Below, piece by piece: positions 4,262 to 5,614 of a DNA stretch of 5,614 bases. Every line of letters begins with the position of its first letter. The stretch's first letter is position 1. Position numbers and translations under genes: made by a program. The notes below the pieces were generated by a model. It did no database searches, was not told the origin of the DNA, and worked only from the letters and a program-made list of their open reading frames with translations. The DNA comes from an uncultured Streptococcus sp. (GTDB taxonomy: Bacteria; Bacillota; Bacilli; Lactobacillales; Streptococcaceae), in assembly GCF_938036805.1 (NCBI RefSeq), contig NZ_CALHWC010000054.1:1-5614 (forward strand). Reading direction: 5' to 3'.

Positions 4262-5614
4262 TGGATTTTTTTACTTCTCTCTTAAAAGCTTATGAAAAAG
4301 CAGAAGAAATTGGATTAGTTGACCAACAAAGTGGGGACAATCCTGTTTTGCTTCCGATTTATCATACTAGTTTGAAGTCAAATGGTAAAAATATTATTGC
4401 AGTTAAGTTGGATCAGGATGGCAGTTTCTATAAGGCAGAATTCATGTCTGATAATCAAACGATTATATTTCCTGTGACTGCAAATTCTGTAGCAAGATCT
4501 GGTAGCAATCCTGCTCCACATCCTCTTGTAGACAAGTTTTCTTATTATATACCAGAAGTGAGTCAATCGCAATATGATGATTTTCATAAACAATTAGCTA
4601 GTTGGATTGCTTACTGTGAGGAAGGTAGAGTCAAGGAATTTTTGATAAAAATTCAGCATTCTATTCTCCAAACAGATTTTCTAAGTAGCATTCTTCAGTC
4701 TTTATATGGTGAGCATTACCAAAGAGAGGGATTGAAAATCACCTATTCTGACTCTGATGGAAAAAACAAGACTGTTGATTTATCCGCTTATTTCCTAGAG
4801 TTTTCAATTTTACGATTTAATGGCTTTAAAGATGAATCAGTGACTAGCTACAAGGAATTACATCAATCATATATTTCATTTGTAAGAGCTAATCAGGATA
4901 ATTTGGGAATATGTAATATTAGCGGACGAACGGAGCAAATTACCAATAAGCATCGAGGACTGATGGGGAATGCTAAAATTATTTCGGTTAGTAATAAAGG
5001 AGAGGCCTATAAAGGGCGCTTTAAGGAGCGAGAAGATGTTTTTAGTGTTGGCTATGAAACTTCAGAAAAAATTCATTTAATGATTAAGTATCTGCTAGAA
5101 AATAAAAACAGTAGTACTTGGCTAGGATCGTCACAATATCTCATCAATTGGTTTAGTGATGATTTAGCGAATGAGAGTCAATTGGATATTGTTAAGCCGG
5201 TTTTTAATGAATTATTTGAAGATGATATAGACCAAAAAGACAGTTCGGTTTTCCTCAAACCGAACCAAGTAAATAAAAAAATAAGGTCTTCGTTTATTAA
5301 AGGAAGAAAATTATTTGGCAATGATGCAACCTACTACGTTGCAATACTAAATAAAACAAGCAATGGTCGTATTGCTTTAAAATATTTCCGTCAGCTCCAG
5401 GTCTCACAATTATTGAAAAATCTGGAATCATGGCAGGAAAATTACTCTTGGGAACCAAAAACTAAAGTAGAAAATTATAAATTTAGAACGCCTACTTTTA
5501 GTGAGATTATTAATGCTACTTACGGTGTTGATAGAGAACAATATTTAGAATTGGACAATGACAGTTTTAAGAGCGATCAATATCAGCAATTAGTAACAGC
5601 TTTGATTGATGGGA
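4261..5614 (+). CDS. cas8c: Cas8c (Csd1), large subunit of I-C Cascade, 3' end outside the window
   Basis: The frame opens with ATG at 4261, which shares its A with the cas5 stop (TAATG), and stays open to the window end. About 451 residues are visible; family members are usually around 600-650. AAAGGAG at 4247-4253 lies 7 bases upstream, inside cas5, so the two genes are probably translationally coupled. The protein begins MDFFTSLLKAYEKAEEIGLVD. It carries family-like blocks NPVLLPIYHTS, ICNISGRTEQITNKH (Cys at 218) and WLGSSQYLINWF. Identity rests on these, its place after cas5c and its size. Cas8c recognises the PAM and starts target unwinding. In I-C systems a small Cas11 subunit is translated from an internal start near the 3' end of this gene; that part lies beyond the window. 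cas7c should follow. Confidence 0.93.
   Translation, partial: MDFFTSLLKAYEKAEEIGLVDQQSGDNPVLLPIYHTSLKSNGKNIIAVKLDQDGSFYKAEFMSDNQTIIFPVTANSVARSGSNPAPHPLVDKFSYYIPEVSQSQYDDFHKQLASWIAYCEEGRVKEFLIKIQHSILQTDFLSSILQSLYGEHYQREGLKITYSDSDGKNKTVDLSAYFLEFSILRFNGFKDESVTSYKELHQSYISFVRANQDNLGICNISGRTEQITNKHRGLMGNAKIISVSNKGEAYKGRFKEREDVFSVGYETSEKIHLMIKYLLENKNSSTWLGSSQYLINWFSDDLANESQLDIVKPVFNELFEDDIDQKDSSVFLKPNQVNKKIRSSFIKGRKLFGNDATYYVAILNKTSNGRIALKYFRQLQVSQLLKNLESWQENYSWEPKTKVENYKFRTPTFSEIINATYGVDREQYLELDNDSFKSDQYQQLVTALIDG
5243..5265 (+). repeat. Perfect 9-bp inverted repeat inside cas8c
   Basis: GTTCGGTTT (5243-5251) and AAACCGAAC (5257-5265) form a perfect 9-bp stem around the 5-base loop TCCTC, within the codons for SSVFLKPNQ. 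There is no T run after it on the plus strand, so it is not a terminator. It may be an RNA structure in the cas mRNA or a chance palindrome. Confidence 0.45.

Noticed and set aside
4378..4593. Minus-strand frame of 71 codons inside cas8c
   Set aside because: It lies opposite the cas8c frame, which is continuous through the region, and shows no recognisable protein features.

Overview
The window looks like part of a low-GC Firmicute chromosome, most likely a streptococcus. The DNA is AT-rich, the ribosome binding sites are AAGGAGG-like, and the Cas proteins read like the streptococcal subtype I-C set known from Streptococcus pyogenes. I cannot name the species.

Layout. Positions 1-52 are the 3' part of a tRNA-Arg (anticodon CCT), followed by a strong terminator hairpin. 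From about 109 to 872 there is no convincing intact gene. This stretch holds a 56-residue open fragment on the minus strand that converges on the tRNA, a second small plus-strand fragment ending at a hairpin with a T run, and the presumed cas3 control region (promoter candidates and a CcpA/cre-like site). The type I-C operon then begins: cas3 (873-3287), cas5c/cas5d (3533-4261) and cas8c/csd1 (from 4261, cut by the window end). cas7c, cas4, cas1, cas2 and the CRISPR array would be expected downstream but are not in the window.

How the genes work together. In subtype I-C, Cas5 cuts the CRISPR transcript and holds the crRNA 5' handle. Cas8c recognises the PAM and starts the R-loop. Cas3 is the HD nuclease-helicase recruited to degrade the target. 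cas5 and cas8c overlap by one base (TAATG) and are probably translationally coupled. cas3 is separated from them by 245 bp.

That 245-bp gap is the most interesting part. On the minus strand it reads, in order: a good promoter (TTGATT, 17 bp, TATAAT with extended TG), a predicted start near 3397, a single degenerate I-C repeat (5-bp hairpin followed by an exact TGGATTGAAAT handle), a 28-nt spacer-like stretch, and an intrinsic terminator in place of a second repeat. The first 11 nt after the handle, and 15 of the first 16, match a site about 90 bp away, just upstream of cas5. That site is flanked by 5'-TTC, the I-C PAM. The single mismatch in this block is at position 12, one of the every-sixth positions that type I effectors leave unpaired. 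I infer a solitary crRNA-like RNA that guides the I-C Cascade, probably without cleavage, to the cas5-cas8c promoter region and its own promoter, so that the system represses itself. This resembles the CreR/CreA type of CRISPR-resembling regulatory RNA. The sequence pattern is directly visible; the regulatory function is inference.
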